Assembly: GCF_000006565.2 (NCBI RefSeq)
Contig: NC_031479.1
Coordinates: 4,428,289 to 4,492,288, forward strand
Source: Toxoplasma gondii ME49
Taxonomy: Eukaryota > Apicomplexa > Conoidasida > Eucoccidiorida > Sarcocystidae
Direction of reading: 5' to 3'
Length of the DNA: 64,000 nucleotides
In this document: positions 62,537 through 64,000 of the stretch, one piece after another
Position numbering within the stretch: the first letter of the stretch is position 1
How the letters are laid out: each line of letters opens with the position of its first letter
The notes under the pieces: generated by a model
The model's input: only the letters and a program-made list of their open reading frames with translations
Told to the model about the DNA's origin: nothing
Database searches by the model: none
Position numbers and translations under genes: made by a program

Positions 62537-63926
62537 TGCATAGAATGATGAGTATAAATATCATTACGTACACGTAGACACATATGCCTATAAACATATG
62601 TATATATATAAACATATATATATATATATATATATGGTAATATGGTAAAATGCTCCCTTTGATTCTGCGCCGCCTGATGCGAACGGATGCAGAGCATATC
62701 GCGTTAATTGTTTTGGAACTGCGTGTCAAGTTCGGAGTCCCTGGGATCGACTTTTAGCAGTCGGTTCATTTCAACCTATTTCCAGCTTCGTTCACCTTCA
62801 AAGAAAAGAACCTGGACGCACTCGTTTTTCAATCGACTCGTTCCGGTGTGGCGACGCACAAGACGTTTCCGAAAACCTCCGTTTGAACACCATAAGGATA
62901 AATTCTGCCGCAGTCTGGGGGGTGCACTGTGGCTTGAGAAGGGAGAAGCGAAAAGACAGCATTGAAAAGGAAGGACTGACTGAGAGGCAATTACCTTCAT
63001 GCGGCTCCTTAGAGACTTCAAATCCACGGCGAAACCGGAGCTCTCTTGTTTTCTTCTCGCCTCCGACACCACCAGCTTCTTCCGAGTTTCGCCCAGCCTT
63101 TGCCTCAGCTTCACCGTCTCCTCCTTCTCCCGGGACAAGGCATTCTCCAGTTTCTTCTGAATAAAAAGCGAAAAACAGCAGAACAAAAACGAACCTGAAA
63201 AAACTGTTGTGTGGGTCAACCCGCGACGAAGCTTCGCTACACGTATGCGCACTGGCAGAAGGAACATTCGTATATGTATATCGAGATTATATATATATAT
63301 ATATCGCCCCTGAGCTACGTATCTCCGTCAATCTTCCTTGTTCGACATCTTCGCTTTTATCCACTTCTGCCGTATTCTCTCTCTGTATCGATCTGCTGTG
63401 TTCATCTGCCTCTATCTATGCGTGTATCTCTTCGATCCAGCCATCTCTATTTAGTTGTCTATCTGTCTCTCCCTTTCTCTCCGTGTCTCACCATTCTTTT
63501 TCTCTCTCTGAATTTGGTACTTCTCTCTGTGTTTCTTCCGTTTTGCATGCGTGACGCTTTTTCTCGAATTCGTATCGTCGCAAAGGCCAGCACCAATTTG
63601 TGGCTGCGGCTTGAAAACTGGCCGGCATCTATTTATATGCATTTATAGGATCGTGTTTCGATTCGTTTCCACCTATGCGGAGGTAGAGAGGTAGCCATTT
63701 AAATAGGGTGAGAGAGACATAACGCGTTGCATGCTCGCCTATGCATTTTCAGCTTTCGAGAGCAAGGGGGAAGCCGGTGCGGCGCGTGTGTTTTCGTCGG
63801 AGCTTGATAAACCTAAGGTTGTCATGTTGATTGAAACGTAGTCCTGAGGCGACGAATCTCGAGAGAGAACAAAGCTGGTTCCTTACTCGCAGGTCGTCCT
63901 GCTCTTTCCTTGTCTTGTCGTCTCTT
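58766..63926 (-). CDS. Coiled-coil, serine-rich protein of unknown function, partial
   Basis: Not recognised; possibly cytoskeletal or scaffolding. Exons 63926-63887, 63156-62995, 62262-62184 and 61749-58766 join with matching phases (0, 0, 1), and earlier exons lie beyond the right edge. Exons 1-3 here are strongly helical with heptad spacing: RDDKTRKEQDDLR, then KKLENALSREKEETVKLRQR, LGETRKKLVVSEARRKQ, LEAWNGTLAAIIERQ, and TLRLEWEELQREMHAMKTTL at the start of the long exon. After this the 1 kb-codon exon becomes disordered: long Ser runs with His and Thr, then Ser/Pro-rich sequence, then an Arg/Glu/Gly-rich C-terminus ending QIGERSVSRPRVP. The long last exon is accepted because its splice entry matches in frame; its tail could contain unrecognised introns. 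Confidence 0.65.
61360..61520 (-). repeat. GAA/GAG/GAT tract coding poly-Ser on the minus strand
   Basis: Imperfect trinucleotide tract read on the minus strand as nearly continuous Ser with His and Thr in the last exon of the coiled-coil gene. The plus-strand Glu/Asp/Lys frames are shadows. Confidence 0.88.
62408..62640. repeat. Cluster of three (TA)n tracts
   Basis: TA runs at about 62410-62445, 62507-62536 and 62602-62635 in the intron 62263-62994 of the coiled-coil gene. Confidence 0.94.
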
Positions 63927-64000
63927 CTGTTGTCAGAAAGGGCGGTGGGAGGGCAAAAGGGGGGAAACCAACGTTTTTTCTCCGGTGTGGTTCCTCAATC

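Noticed and set aside
1..64000. tRNA, rRNA, CRISPR, insertion sequences, organelle DNA inserts
   Set aside because: None was recognised by reading. A covariance-model scan and comparison with the mitochondrial and apicoplast genomes would be needed to exclude small copies.

Overview
The window reads as nuclear DNA of a coccidian apicomplexan (Toxoplasma/Neospora/Hammondia type); I cannot name the species. The reasons are short exons separated by GT-AG introns of a few hundred bases, proteins interrupted by long Ser/Arg/Glu low-complexity inserts, many (TA)n tracts in introns and flanks, TGCATGC palindromes, and about equal GC and AT. Gene models were built by hand from splice sites, reading phase and protein-family motifs. 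Where a complete model is claimed, the exon lengths sum to a multiple of three.

Layout. 1-7280 (minus): a bacterial-type NAD+-dependent DNA ligase (LigA), cut by the left edge, with domain Ia, the whole adenylation domain and most of the OB fold visible. This is the most surprising gene here, because eukaryotes normally use ATP-dependent ligases. 11356-23879 (minus): a 19-exon dynamin-like ER-fusion GTPase of the SEY1/RHD3 (atlastin-like) family. 25558-26054 (minus): fragment of an unrecognised spliced gene. 28255-37503 (plus): a 10-exon protein of 1521 residues with a PI-PLC X-type catalytic core behind a roughly 770-residue disordered N-terminus. 39374-40442 (minus): a three-exon, 223-residue single-pass membrane protein of unknown function. 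42826-48783 (plus): a four-exon, 1408-residue unknown protein with paired CxxC motifs. 50059-52277 (minus): prefoldin subunit 5, four exons, 178 residues. 54080-56069 (plus): a TAF10-like TFIID/SAGA histone-fold subunit, three exons, 273 residues. 58766-63926 (minus): a coiled-coil plus Ser-rich protein running off the right edge.

The genes form no functional operon. They are independent housekeeping functions (chaperone, transcription, ER membrane fusion) alongside lineage-specific proteins. The PLC-like and membrane-protein genes converge. The membrane-protein and CxxC genes diverge from a shared 2.4 kb interval, as do prefoldin 5 and TAF10 from a 1.8 kb interval. I see no tRNA, rRNA, CRISPR array, transposon or insertion sequence. 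Segments without a supportable gene are listed as such.
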